Below are positions 5,176 to 11,518 of a stretch of 11,518 nt of DNA, piece by piece. The notes under the pieces are model-generated. The model worked only from the letters and a program-made list of their open reading frames with translations, was not told the DNA's origin and did no database searches. Origin of the DNA: Pyrinomonadaceae bacterium (GTDB lineage: Bacteria > Acidobacteriota > Blastocatellia > Pyrinomonadales > Pyrinomonadaceae); the NCBI GenBank assembly GCA_018060305.1, contig JAGOWF010000066.1, positions 1 to 11,518 of the forward strand, written 5' to 3'. Both the position numbers and the translations under genes were made by a program. The stretch's first letter is position 1; every line of letters begins with the position of its first letter.

Positions 5176-6538
5176 ACTTCTTTTTGCCTTCCGTGTCGAA
5201 TATCTCTACCGTCTCCGCATAGCCCTCGGCCTGCGGCCGGACTTCACTCGCATCGCCGACGATAACTATGGCCATCTCATCGGGGCGGACGTATTTTTGC
5301 GCCGCGTCGATAACGTCGTCGGCCGTCACGGCGTCAACATGCTCGCGATAGGTTTGCAGATAATCGTCGGGCAGGCCGTAAAGGTGCTGGTTAACGATCA
5401 GGTTTGTCAGGCCTTCCTGCGTCTCGGCGCGGATCGGAAAGACGCCGGTCAGGAAGTTCTTCGCGTCGGCTAATTCCTCGTCGCCGACCTTGTCCTGCCG
5501 AATACGTTCAAGCTCGTAGAAGAATTCCTTCAGGCTGTCGCCCGTGACCTCATTCCTGACCTCGGCGGTCGCCTCGATGTCGCCGGCTAGTCGTTTTGTA
5601 TTCAGCCGCGTATAGGCTCCGTATGTGTAGCCCTTCTCTTCGCGAAGGTTCATAAATACTCGCGACGATGCCCCCGCACCAAGCACCTGATTCATCACAA
5701 TTACCTTGAAGTAGTCAGGATCGGTCCGGCCTATTGCGCTGTTGCCGAGAACGATATTCGACTGTGCTGAGCCTGGGCGGTCAACGATCGTGAGCGTCCG
5801 GCGGTCCCGCTTCGGCAGCTCGGCGAACGAATGTGTGCCAACGTCTCCCGGCTGCCAGCCGCCGAGATGGTCGTTGAGTTCGGTGATGAACTTGTCGCCC
5901 TCGATGTCGCCGACCGCGATCAGCATGGCATTGTTCGGAATGAGCGACCCGCGATGAAATTTAGCAAGCGCTTCCCTGTCGAGCTGTTCTATATCCGACG
6001 CACTGGGCGAGATGGCCGCGTACGGATGCTTTCCATAGAGCAATCGCGCCGCCTGCTCGCCCGCAAGGAAAGGCGGCTGCGAGCGTTGGAATTTTAGGTG
6101 CTCGACGGTGTTGCGGCGATACAGGTCAAGTTCGTCCTCGGGGAATGTCGGCCTTAATAGCACCTCGGCCATCAAGTCGAGTATCTCAGACGCATAAAGC
6201 GAAAGTGCCGAGGCTGACAGGATCGTAAAATCATCCGACGCGCTTGCATGCAGCGACGCGCCCAATCGCTCGACCTTGTCGGCAAGCTGCAAGCTCGTAT
6301 AATTCCCAGTCCCCTCGGTTATCTGCGCCGCCATCGCCGACGTCAGCCCGGTCGAGCCCATCGGATCGTGAATATCGCCCGAAAAGAACGCCAGCCGATA
6401 ACTGACCAAGGGAAGCCGTGCGTTTTCAAACACAACGACGCGCAGCCCATTATCCAACGTCGCAGTCGTCGGCCGGCCTATCTCAAATGCCACCGGCGCG
6501 AGTGCCTCCGGTGGTGATTTCCTGAATTCCAAATTCAT
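5174..6538 (-). CDS. M16-family (pitrilysin-like) peptidase subunit with R/Y pair, lacking the zinc site
   Basis: A 454-residue M16B protein. The N-terminal half aligns with the peptidase fold (TATLDNGLRVVVFENARLPL), but the place of the HxxEH zinc motif reads TGLTSAMAAQITEGT (residues 63-77), so the zinc ligands are absent. The C-terminal half has GAGASSRVFMNLREEKGYTY with Arg299 and Tyr304/306, the R/Y pair that in family heterodimers contributes to substrate binding. It is therefore probably the non-catalytic partner of the HxxEH subunit encoded just upstream (95 bases apart). No signal peptide or membrane segment is visible, so a cytoplasmic location is likely. Start ATG 6538 is the only one consistent with the domain; its ribosome site is weak. 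An inverted repeat lies at its stop codon. Confidence 0.9.
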   Translation of the reverse strand: MNLEFRKSPPEALAPVAFEIGRPTTATLDNGLRVVVFENARLPLVSYRLAFFSGDIHDPMGSTGLTSAMAAQITEGTGNYTSLQLADKVERLGASLHASASDDFTILSASALSLYASEILDLMAEVLLRPTFPEDELDLYRRNTVEHLKFQRSQPPFLAGEQAARLLYGKHPYAAISPSASDIEQLDREALAKFHRGSLIPNNAMLIAVGDIEGDKFITELNDHLGGWQPGDVGTHSFAELPKRDRRTLTIVDRPGSAQSNIVLGNSAIGRTDPDYFKVIVMNQVLGAGASSRVFMNLREEKGYTYGAYTRLNTKRLAGDIEATAEVRNEVTGDSLKEFFYELERIRQDKVGDEELADAKNFLTGVFPIRAETQEGLTNLIVNQHLYGLPDDYLQTYREHVDAVTADDVIDAAQKYVRPDEMAIVIVGDASEVRPQAEGYAETVEIFDTEGKKK

Positions 6539-6548
6539 AAATCCATTT

Positions 6549-6627
6549 CACCACCAAGTCACAAAGAGCACAAAGCCAGAACGAACTCTGTCTTTCTCAC
6601 CTTTGTGTTCTTCGTGTCTTTGTGGTG
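6549..6627. repeat. Imperfect inverted repeat made of tandem CACAAAG-type units (copy 2)
   Basis: Arms of 27 bases, 6549-6575 and 6601-6627, match at 23 of 27 positions and enclose a 25-base loop. The arms contain tandem degenerate units (CACCACCAAG, TCACAAAGAG, CACAAAG). The right end is six bases from the stop codon (complement of 6634-6636) of the HxxEH M16 gene. The plan is the same as in the repeats at 5100-5175 and 7961-8036, but the unit sequence differs. Confidence 0.8.
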
Positions 6628-6633
6628 AGTTTC

Positions 6634-7911
6634 TTACCCTTGCCCCGCAGGCACGACGTCGAGCAGCGCGCGGTTGTCGGTGTTTAGATAAACGCCGACG
6701 GCGTGGCGGATCTGTTCGGCGGTGACGGCGAGCAGCTCGTCAAGGTCGGTATTGATCAGCTTTGGGTCGCCGTCGTAAAGGGCGTATTCGGCTATCGCCT
6801 GTGCCCGCGACATCGAAGACTGCCGCATTCGCACGGAATCGTTCACTAGCTGGTTCTCGATCTTTTCCATCTCCTCGGCGGTCGGCCCGTGGGCGGCGAG
6901 ATCGTGAATTTCGTGCATTATCGTCTCGCGGATCTTGCTGAGGTCTTTTTCCGGCTTCGGTATCGCACCGACAAAGATGCTCGACGGCCCGCGCCGCTCA
7001 TCTGTAAAACCGAACAGTTGTATAACGCTCTCCTCGCCCTTGACCAGCTTCTGATACAGCCGCGAGCTGTCACCGTCGTAGAGCACCTTGCCCGCCAGGT
7101 ACAACGCGTTAAAGTCCGGCGAACGTCTCGGTGGAATCTTCCAGCCGATCAAAAACGCGGGAAACGGCGCGAGCGGATCGTGCCATTCGCGGTAATTCGC
7201 CGCAACCTCGGTCGGCTCGGTGACGTCGAGTTCCGGCGGCAAGGCCTGCGACGGAATATCGCCAAAGTAAGTCTCGATCAGCTTCTTCGCCTCGTCCGCG
7301 TCAAACGCGCCCGACAGCACGATCACGGCGTTGTTCGGTGCGTAATAGATCCTAAAGAATTCCTGCACGTCCGCGACCGAGGCCGCGTCGAGGTGCTCCA
7401 TCGAACCGATCGTCGAGTGCGAGTTGGCAAAATTCTTATAGATCATCTCGTTGATCAGGTCGAATATCTGCCCGTAAGGCTGGTTGTCGTAACGCAGCCG
7501 CTTCTCTTCCTTGACGGCCTCGCGCTGGTTGTCGAGGTTCTCCTGCGTGACAGCGAGCGACTTCATCCGGTCGCTTTCGAGCCACAGTGCCAACGGCAAC
7601 TGGTCCGCGGGCAGCGTCTCGTAATAGTTCGTCCGCTCGCTCGACGTGGTGCCGTTCATCGTCCCGCCGGCCTTCATGATGTGCTGAAAATGCCCGGCCT
7701 TCGGCACGTTCTCGGACCCCTGGAACATCATGTGCTCAAACAAATGCGCGAATCCCGTCCTATCCTCACGCTCGTTGCGCGAACCGACGTTGTAATACAC
7801 CGCCACCGACACCACCGGCACCGCGTGGTCAGTATTCAACACCACCCGCAGCCCGTTCCCCAAAGCATATTCCTCGATCTCAAGCGGCGGTAATTTGAAG
7901 CTTTCAGACAT
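6634..7911 (-). CDS. M16-family zinc peptidase, catalytic HxxEH subunit
   Basis: A 425-residue M16B peptidase. The inverted zinc motif is HLFEH (His56, Glu59, His60) in RTGFAHLFEHMMFQGSENVP. The third ligand is Glu135 or Glu136 in REAVKEEKRLRYDNQPYG, about 75 residues on, as expected. The C-terminal half has DSSRLYQKLVKGEESVIQLF where the R/Y pair would sit, and lacks it. It thus complements the downstream subunit, which has R/Y but no zinc site, the arrangement known from heterosubunit M16 enzymes such as those of Sphingomonas sp. A1. The likely role is degradation of peptides or unfolded proteins in a closed chamber. There is no signal peptide. Start ATG 7911 is preceded by AAGAGA. Inverted repeats lie both upstream and downstream of the gene. 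Confidence 0.93.
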   Translation of the reverse strand: MSESFKLPPLEIEEYALGNGLRVVLNTDHAVPVVSVAVYYNVGSRNEREDRTGFAHLFEHMMFQGSENVPKAGHFQHIMKAGGTMNGTTSSERTNYYETLPADQLPLALWLESDRMKSLAVTQENLDNQREAVKEEKRLRYDNQPYGQIFDLINEMIYKNFANSHSTIGSMEHLDAASVADVQEFFRIYYAPNNAVIVLSGAFDADEAKKLIETYFGDIPSQALPPELDVTEPTEVAANYREWHDPLAPFPAFLIGWKIPPRRSPDFNALYLAGKVLYDGDSSRLYQKLVKGEESVIQLFGFTDERRGPSSIFVGAIPKPEKDLSKIRETIMHEIHDLAAHGPTAEEMEKIENQLVNDSVRMRQSSMSRAQAIAEYALYDGDPKLINTDLDELLAVTAEQIRHAVGVYLNTDNRALLDVVPAGQG

Positions 7912-7960
7912 ATTTCTCTTAGATTTATGAGAACACTTCGACGGGGAAAAATCAAAAAAC

Positions 7961-8036
7961 AGAGTTTAGCCACGAATTAGCATAAATAAGGACTTCTCTA
8001 ATTCGTGTAATTCGTGTTAATTCGTGGCCAAACTCT
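7961..8036. repeat. Imperfect inverted repeat made of tandem AATTCGTG-type units (copy 3)
   Basis: Outer arms AGAGTTTAGCCACGAATTA (7961-7979) and 8018-8036 pair at 18 of 19 positions, with further pairing inward. The right half shows three tandem units (TAATTCGTG, TAATTCGTG, TTAATTCGTGG). The right end shares its last base with the stop codon (complement of 8036-8038) of the minus-strand hypothetical gene. This is the third element of the same plan in the window. Confidence 0.82.
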
Positions 8037-8734
8037 TATGGAACCGTCTGCACGGTCGGCATGGGTGAGAATTTGCCTACGGGCGTGTTGCCGTCGAGGT
8101 ATTGGGCGCGGATCTGGACGTTTCGCGGGGCGCCGGACTCGCTTTTTGGCACGGTAAAGACGGCGGGCGACTTAAAGAACCGGCCCGCATCGGCCCAGCC
8201 CGTGTTGTCGGCGTTGATCTGGATATTGATGCCGGTCGAACGTCCGCGCACGAACTTCACCTCGATCACGCCGCCCGATCTGGTTATCGGCGTGATCTTC
8301 GGCGTGAGCGTTTTGAGCGAAACCTTCGCCAGCTTCTGTATCCCAAGCCCAAGCTGCGCCTCAGTTGCGGAATTGAATCCCGGAGCAGCCCGCACGCGGG
8401 CAACGAGCCTGACCAATCGCAAATAGGCGCCCCGAGGCTGGTCCGGATGCGGCACCGTCAGAACCGGCGACGCAGGAAACTTGACGACCCGTTCGTCCGT
8501 TCGCCCCTCAGTAAACTCCCTGATCGCCGTGCGAAAGCTCGCACTATAGTTGTCGAGCGCGGTCCGCCCAGCAATAAAGAACAAAACGTTCTCGGTATCC
8601 TTAGCCAGCGACAACAACTCTGCCGCCGTTATTCCGAGCGATGCCCCGATCACCTGCATGTGGTCGTTAAAATTCCTATACCACGCCGCCCGCTCGGGCA
8701 AATTCATCGGAAACCACTTATAACTCGGCACCAT
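8036..8734 (-). CDS. Hypothetical protein with helical N-terminus and beta-rich, FN3-like C-terminus
   Basis: A 232-residue protein not recognised as a characterised family. Residues about 10-80 (MNLPERAAWYRNFNDHMQVI, ITAAELLSLAKDTENVLFFI, AIREFTEGRTDERV) look helical. The middle (about 98-140) contains another helical stretch. Residues about 145-232 (ITPITRSGGVIEVKFVRGRS, APRNVQIRAQYLDGNTPVGK) look like a beta-sandwich resembling fibronectin type III. There is no signal peptide, transmembrane segment or enzymatic motif. Similar unannotated proteins of this size and design occur in Acidobacteria and Planctomycetes (from memory). Start ATG 8734 is chosen because GAGGAA (complement of 8743-8748) lies eight bases upstream; a second Met at residue 10 is an alternative. 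It is the first gene of a three-gene minus-strand run. Confidence 0.75.
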   Translation of the reverse strand: MVPSYKWFPMNLPERAAWYRNFNDHMQVIGASLGITAAELLSLAKDTENVLFFIAGRTALDNYSASFRTAIREFTEGRTDERVVKFPASPVLTVPHPDQPRGAYLRLVRLVARVRAAPGFNSATEAQLGLGIQKLAKVSLKTLTPKITPITRSGGVIEVKFVRGRSTGINIQINADNTGWADAGRFFKSPAVFTVPKSESGAPRNVQIRAQYLDGNTPVGKFSPMPTVQTVP

Positions 8735-9074
8735 CGCAACAATTCCTCACAAAAACGCGAAGTTTCACGCCAATATCCTACGAAAACCAGCCAACATCGC
8801 CCAAACAACGCCGTCGGTCGGCCGAATAACACCTTCGTATAGGCGGAATGTTACTCCGACTTTGGAAAAGTTACAAGATTGTTTTAATCGATATTACTAC
8901 CGGCCTAGCTGACGAGTCAGTCGAGTATATCGAATCGCTCTACGATATAGTCGATACTGTTAACTATCATGCTGTCTTCTCCAGCAATCGGGTTGATTTA
9001 TTTACCAATGGTCCCGGTTACTATATTTAATTGGTTGGAGCTTATATCGGTAAGGTCAGCGACCATTGTTTTCC

Positions 9075-9094
9075 GGTCGGAATATATTCCGACC
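9075..9094. promoter_or_regulatory. Perfect 20-bp palindrome, candidate operator
   Basis: GGTCGGAATATATTCCGACC equals its own reverse complement over all 20 bases. The bases just outside (C and A) do not extend it. With no loop it is a poor terminator and looks more like a binding site for a dimeric protein. It lies about 310 bases upstream of the VIT-VWA gene and 340 bases upstream of the divergent hypothetical gene. The regulator is unknown. Confidence 0.5.
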
Positions 9095-9118
9095 AACGAT
9101 ATTTCCCACTTCCAGCCG

Positions 9119-9253
9119 CGTGTCAGTAGCCCGACCGTGAGAGAAGGCGCCGGTGCTCTAGCGGTAGTTGAGATATGAGCGGTTGCGATGTCCATAGACG
9201 CAGGCTGAGTTGATCGTTACCGCGCCCTCCCTCACGGTCGGGCTACTGACACG
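9119..9253. repeat. MITE-like element with 32-bp terminal inverted repeats
   Basis: The arms 9119-9150 and 9222-9253 are reverse complements at 30 of 32 positions; the outer end reads CGTGTCAGTAGCCCGACCGT. They enclose 71 bases with no open frame of note. The five bases AGCCG flank the element on both sides (9114-9118 and 9254-9258) and could be a target-site duplication. However, the nearby third copy of the arm is also followed by GGCCG, so the right-hand flank may belong to the repeat itself. No transposase is encoded. Confidence 0.65.
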
Positions 9254-9272
9254 AGCCGCATCTCCCGGCGCC

Positions 9273-9296
9273 GGTCGGGCTACTGACACGGGCCGC
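9273..9296 (-). repeat. Third, partial copy of the GTGTCAGTAGCCCGACC repeat
   Basis: Bases 9273-9296 repeat 9236-9259 directly with one mismatch in 24; the first 18 are identical. The copies start 37 bases apart. The arm is truncated at its inner end, where the CCGGCGCCGG palindrome (9265-9274) meets it. Confidence 0.7.
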
Positions 9297-9406
9297 CGCC
9301 TACCCTAGCGCATTTATTCGTGCAAGACCAGGCACCCCATCGCGTTCCTAATGTGTCAAACAAGCGTTGAGTTACTCCGCGCGTATTAACCATTTGGGAG
9401 AGATCT

Positions 9407-11518
9407 ATGAAATTACGCAGTATTTTTGCACTCGCGGCCGTCGTTGTGGCGCCGCTTTTTGTTGTTTCGACGTATGCGCAGGGCGTGATCGTGCCGATGC
9501 CGTGCGACTTCAGGCCGTGCCGGCCGAGGCCGGTGCCGCCGGCGCTGCCGAACGCGTTGCCGGTCAAATCCATTGAGCTGGACACAAAGATCAACGGCCA
9601 GGTGGCGACGACGCATGTCGAGCAGGTGTTTCGCAACGACACGCCGTACACGCTCGAGGGCACGTATTTTTTCCCGATCCCCGAAACGGCTTCGGTCGTT
9701 GAGTTCGCGATCTGGGAGAACGGCAAAAAACTCGTCGGCGAGGTCCGTTCGCGTGAAGAGGCCCGCCGAGTCTATGACGAGATCGTCCGCCGCCAACGCG
9801 ATCCCGGCCTGCTGGAATACGCGGGGCACAATCTCTTCCAGGCGTCGATCTTCCCGATCCCGCCAAACTCCGACAAGAAACTCGAACTCAGATACACCGA
9901 GATCCTGAAAGCCGAATCCGGCACGGTCGCCTACCGCTATCCACTCGGCACGGGGCGGAACGTCTGGCAGCGACCTGTCGCCGGAAGAACGGACGTGGGC
10001 GTCCGTGCTCCGATCGGCACCGTCTCAGGCAAGATCGAGATCGTCGGTAAAGAAGCTCTCAGGAACATCTATTCGCCCACGCACTCCATCGAGACAAAGA
10101 TGAAGGGCGAGCGCGAGGCGAACATTTCGTTCGAGACAAAGAACAACGACAGCGACTTTCAGCTCTTTTACGGACTGTCGAATAACGATTTTGGCATGTC
10201 GCTGATCACGCACCGCGAGCCGGGCAAGGACGGCTACTTCCTGCTGCAATTGTCGCCAAAAGGCAACATTTCAGAGCGCGAACTGGTCAATAAGGATATA
10301 GTTTTCGTGCTCGACACCTCAGGCTCAATGGCCGACGAGGGCAAGATGGACAAGGCCCGCAAGGCGTTGCTGTTCGGCATTCGCACGCTCCGCGACGGCG
10401 ACAGGTTTAACGTCATAAACTTCGCCGGCGAGGAACATCTGATGGAACGCGGCCTGATTCAGGCAAACGCCGATGGCAAGAAACGCGGTGAGGAATTCGT
10501 CAGCAAACTCCAGCCGACCGGCGGCACAAACATCAACGACGCACTGCTCGAATCGCTAAAACAATTCGAACGCGGCGACCGGCCAAAGATGCTGGTGTTT
10601 ATGACAGATGGATTGCCGACAGTGGGCGAGACGAATACTGAGAAGATAATTTCAAATCTCAAATCTCAAATTTCAAATTCGAAGGCGGCTGATGTTCGCA
10701 TTTTCCCGTTCGGTTTCGGCTACGACGTCAATACGACACTGCTCGACAGGCTCGGCTCGGAGAACAACGGCATCTCGGATTACGTCCAGCCCAAGGAAGA
10801 CCTCGAGATCAAGGTGTCGAACTTCTTTGCAAAGGTCAGCTCACCGGTGCTGAGCGACCTCGATCTCGATTTCGGCCCCGTGCTGACCGAATACACGTAT
10901 CCGCGAAAGCTCACCGACCTATTCCGCGGCATGCAGCTAACAATTATCGGCCGTTACAAGAATACCAACGACCTCAACAACATCACGCTGCGCCTTACGG
11001 GCAAAGCGGGCAAGGAATCGCGGTCATTTAGTTATTCCGATCTCGACTTCCCAAACCGCGAGGACGACAACAACTTCCTGCCCCGCCTCTGGGCAAGCCG
11101 CCGCGTCGGCTGGCTGCTCGAACAGATCCGTGCCAACGGCGAGACCAAAGAAACGAAGGATGAAGTCGTTGAACTCGGCACACGCTACGGCCTCGTAACG
11201 CCTTACACATCGTATCTGGCGACCGACGGCACAATGTCGAATGTCGCACTCGACCGTGTCGAAGCATTTGCGATGGACGCACCTGCCGCCAGAGCAATGA
11301 AAGAAAAGAGCGGTTCAGGAGCGGTTCGGATGAGCGTTCAGCAGAACTCAATGCAGTCAAATGTGACCGTAACGGCTGATGAGGATAAGAAGGACGGCAG
11401 CCAGGTGATCATTCGCAATTCGCGGCAGAACCAGTTCGTCGCAAATCGGAATTTCATCAACACGAATGGCGTCTGGGTCGATTCGGAGTTTACCGAGGGC
11501 TCGAAACTGCCTGAGATC
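9407..11518 (+). CDS. Secreted VIT and von Willebrand factor A domain protein (3' truncated by window)
   Basis: The frame is open for 704 codons from ATG 9407 to the window end. A signal peptide is clear: MKLRSIFALAAVVVAPLFVV then STYA-Q, cleavage likely after residue 24, so the protein is exported. A proline/cysteine-rich stretch follows. The VIT domain is at about 50-168 (IELDTKINGQVATTHVEQVF, EGTYFFPIPETASVVEFAIW). The VWA domain at about 297-480 has a complete MIDAS metal site: D303-T-S305-G-S307, T374 in GGTNIND and D401 in FMTDGLPT. YGLVTPYTSYL (594-604) closes the family core, then a Gln/Ser-rich tail reaches NGVWVDSEF. GGGAG at 9396-9400 is the ribosome site. These resemble inter-alpha-trypsin-inhibitor heavy chains and may bind surface or matrix proteins; the function in bacteria is not settled. 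Confidence 0.93.
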   Translation, partial: MKLRSIFALAAVVVAPLFVVSTYAQGVIVPMPCDFRPCRPRPVPPALPNALPVKSIELDTKINGQVATTHVEQVFRNDTPYTLEGTYFFPIPETASVVEFAIWENGKKLVGEVRSREEARRVYDEIVRRQRDPGLLEYAGHNLFQASIFPIPPNSDKKLELRYTEILKAESGTVAYRYPLGTGRNVWQRPVAGRTDVGVRAPIGTVSGKIEIVGKEALRNIYSPTHSIETKMKGEREANISFETKNNDSDFQLFYGLSNNDFGMSLITHREPGKDGYFLLQLSPKGNISERELVNKDIVFVLDTSGSMADEGKMDKARKALLFGIRTLRDGDRFNVINFAGEEHLMERGLIQANADGKKRGEEFVSKLQPTGGTNINDALLESLKQFERGDRPKMLVFMTDGLPTVGETNTEKIISNLKSQISNSKAADVRIFPFGFGYDVNTTLLDRLGSENNGISDYVQPKEDLEIKVSNFFAKVSSPVLSDLDLDFGPVLTEYTYPRKLTDLFRGMQLTIIGRYKNTNDLNNITLRLTGKAGKESRSFSYSDLDFPNREDDNNFLPRLWASRRVGWLLEQIRANGETKETKDEVVELGTRYGLVTPYTSYLATDGTMSNVALDRVEAFAMDAPAARAMKEKSGSGAVRMSVQQNSMQSNVTVTADEDKKDGSQVIIRNSRQNQFVANRNFINTNGVWVDSEFTEGSKLPEI
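10651..10678 (+). repeat. Four tandem TCAAAT-type heptamers inside the VWA coding sequence
   Basis: Four 7-base units (TTCAAAT, CTCAAAT, CTCAAAT, TTCAAAT) lie in frame with the VIT-VWA gene and encode roughly residues 415-424, within IISNLKSQISNSK. The AT-rich block contrasts with the GC-rich sequence around it. Similar TCAAAT strings are familiar as short intergenic repeats in many bacteria (from memory); here one is translated on the surface side of the VWA fold just after the MIDAS Asp401. Confidence 0.8.

Larger units (their letters stand above)
8735..9406. other. Gene-poor intergenic region with an AT-rich stretch
   Basis: No convincing gene is seen in these 672 bases. A 60-codon open frame at 8848-9030 (MLLRLWKSYKIVLIDITTG...) lacks a properly spaced ribosome site and recognisable homology, and is left out. 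By hand count 8881-9060 has 74 G/C in 180 bases (about 41%), clearly lower than the coding sequence around it. The region also holds a perfect palindrome (9075-9094) and a repeat cluster (9119-9296). It separates divergent genes, so promoters for both should lie here, but I could not identify a good one. Confidence 0.6.

Noticed and set aside
6889..7893. 334-codon open frame on the plus strand opposite the HxxEH M16 gene
   Set aside because: It is antisense to a clear peptidase gene and rich in Arg/His/Leu/Val from GC-rich antisense codons, with no domain signature.
8102..8842. 246-codon plus-strand frame over the hypothetical minus-strand gene
   Set aside because: The minus frame has a ribosome site and coherent protein features; the plus frame has a random-looking Arg-rich composition.
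8848..9030. 60-codon frame in the AT-rich gap
   Set aside because: The only purine run (AGGCGG) is too close to the ATG, no family is recognised, and the sequence is rich in short palindromes. It is possible but not supportable.
9280..9866. Minus-strand frames overlapping the start of the VIT-VWA gene
   Set aside because: They are antisense to a signal peptide plus VIT domain that read perfectly on the plus strand, and partly derive from the repeat cluster.

Overview
The window looks like a piece of a moderately GC-rich bacterial chromosome, most likely Acidobacteriota of the Blastocatellia/Pyrinomonadaceae type. This is inferred from gene content: a secreted VIT-VWA protein, a heterosubunit M16 peptidase pair, a Rad52-like annealing protein, and many short degenerate inverted repeats between genes. 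No rRNA or tRNA gene is present to confirm it.

Layout. (1) 2-1517: housekeeping, with the 3' end of arginyl-tRNA synthetase followed by a type I-beta DAHP synthase, the first enzyme of the shikimate pathway. (2) 1534-2232: a decayed toxin-antitoxin locus. The AbrB-type antitoxin is intact and apparently leaderless; the Doc/Fic toxin carries two independent lesions. A bidirectional terminator closes the locus. (3) 2253-4098: a small divergent unit. An Xre-type regulator and a four-helix membrane protein are on the minus strand, and a Rad52-family single-strand annealing protein is on the plus strand. The divergent promoter region holds four TGCAA-type half-sites. (4) 4270-5095: two translationally overlapping VOC (glyoxalase-fold) genes. 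(5) 5174-8734: three minus-strand genes. Two are complementary M16 peptidase subunits, one with the HxxEH zinc site and one with the R/Y pair. The third is an unrecognised 232-residue protein. Each of the three is followed at or within a few bases of its stop codon by its own long imperfect inverted repeat. (6) 8735-9406: a gene-poor gap with an AT-rich stretch, a perfect 20-bp palindrome and a cluster of three copies of a GTGTCAGTAGCCCGACC-type repeat, two of them forming 32-bp terminal inverted repeats. (7) 9407-window end: a secreted VIT-VWA protein that runs off the window and carries a TCAAAT-type heptamer repeat inside its VWA coding sequence.

The most interesting parts are the stop-abutting hairpin repeats, the Xre/Rad52 divergent unit with its candidate operators, the leaderless antitoxin beside a dead toxin, and the MITE-like repeat cluster. 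None is proven to be a new system.
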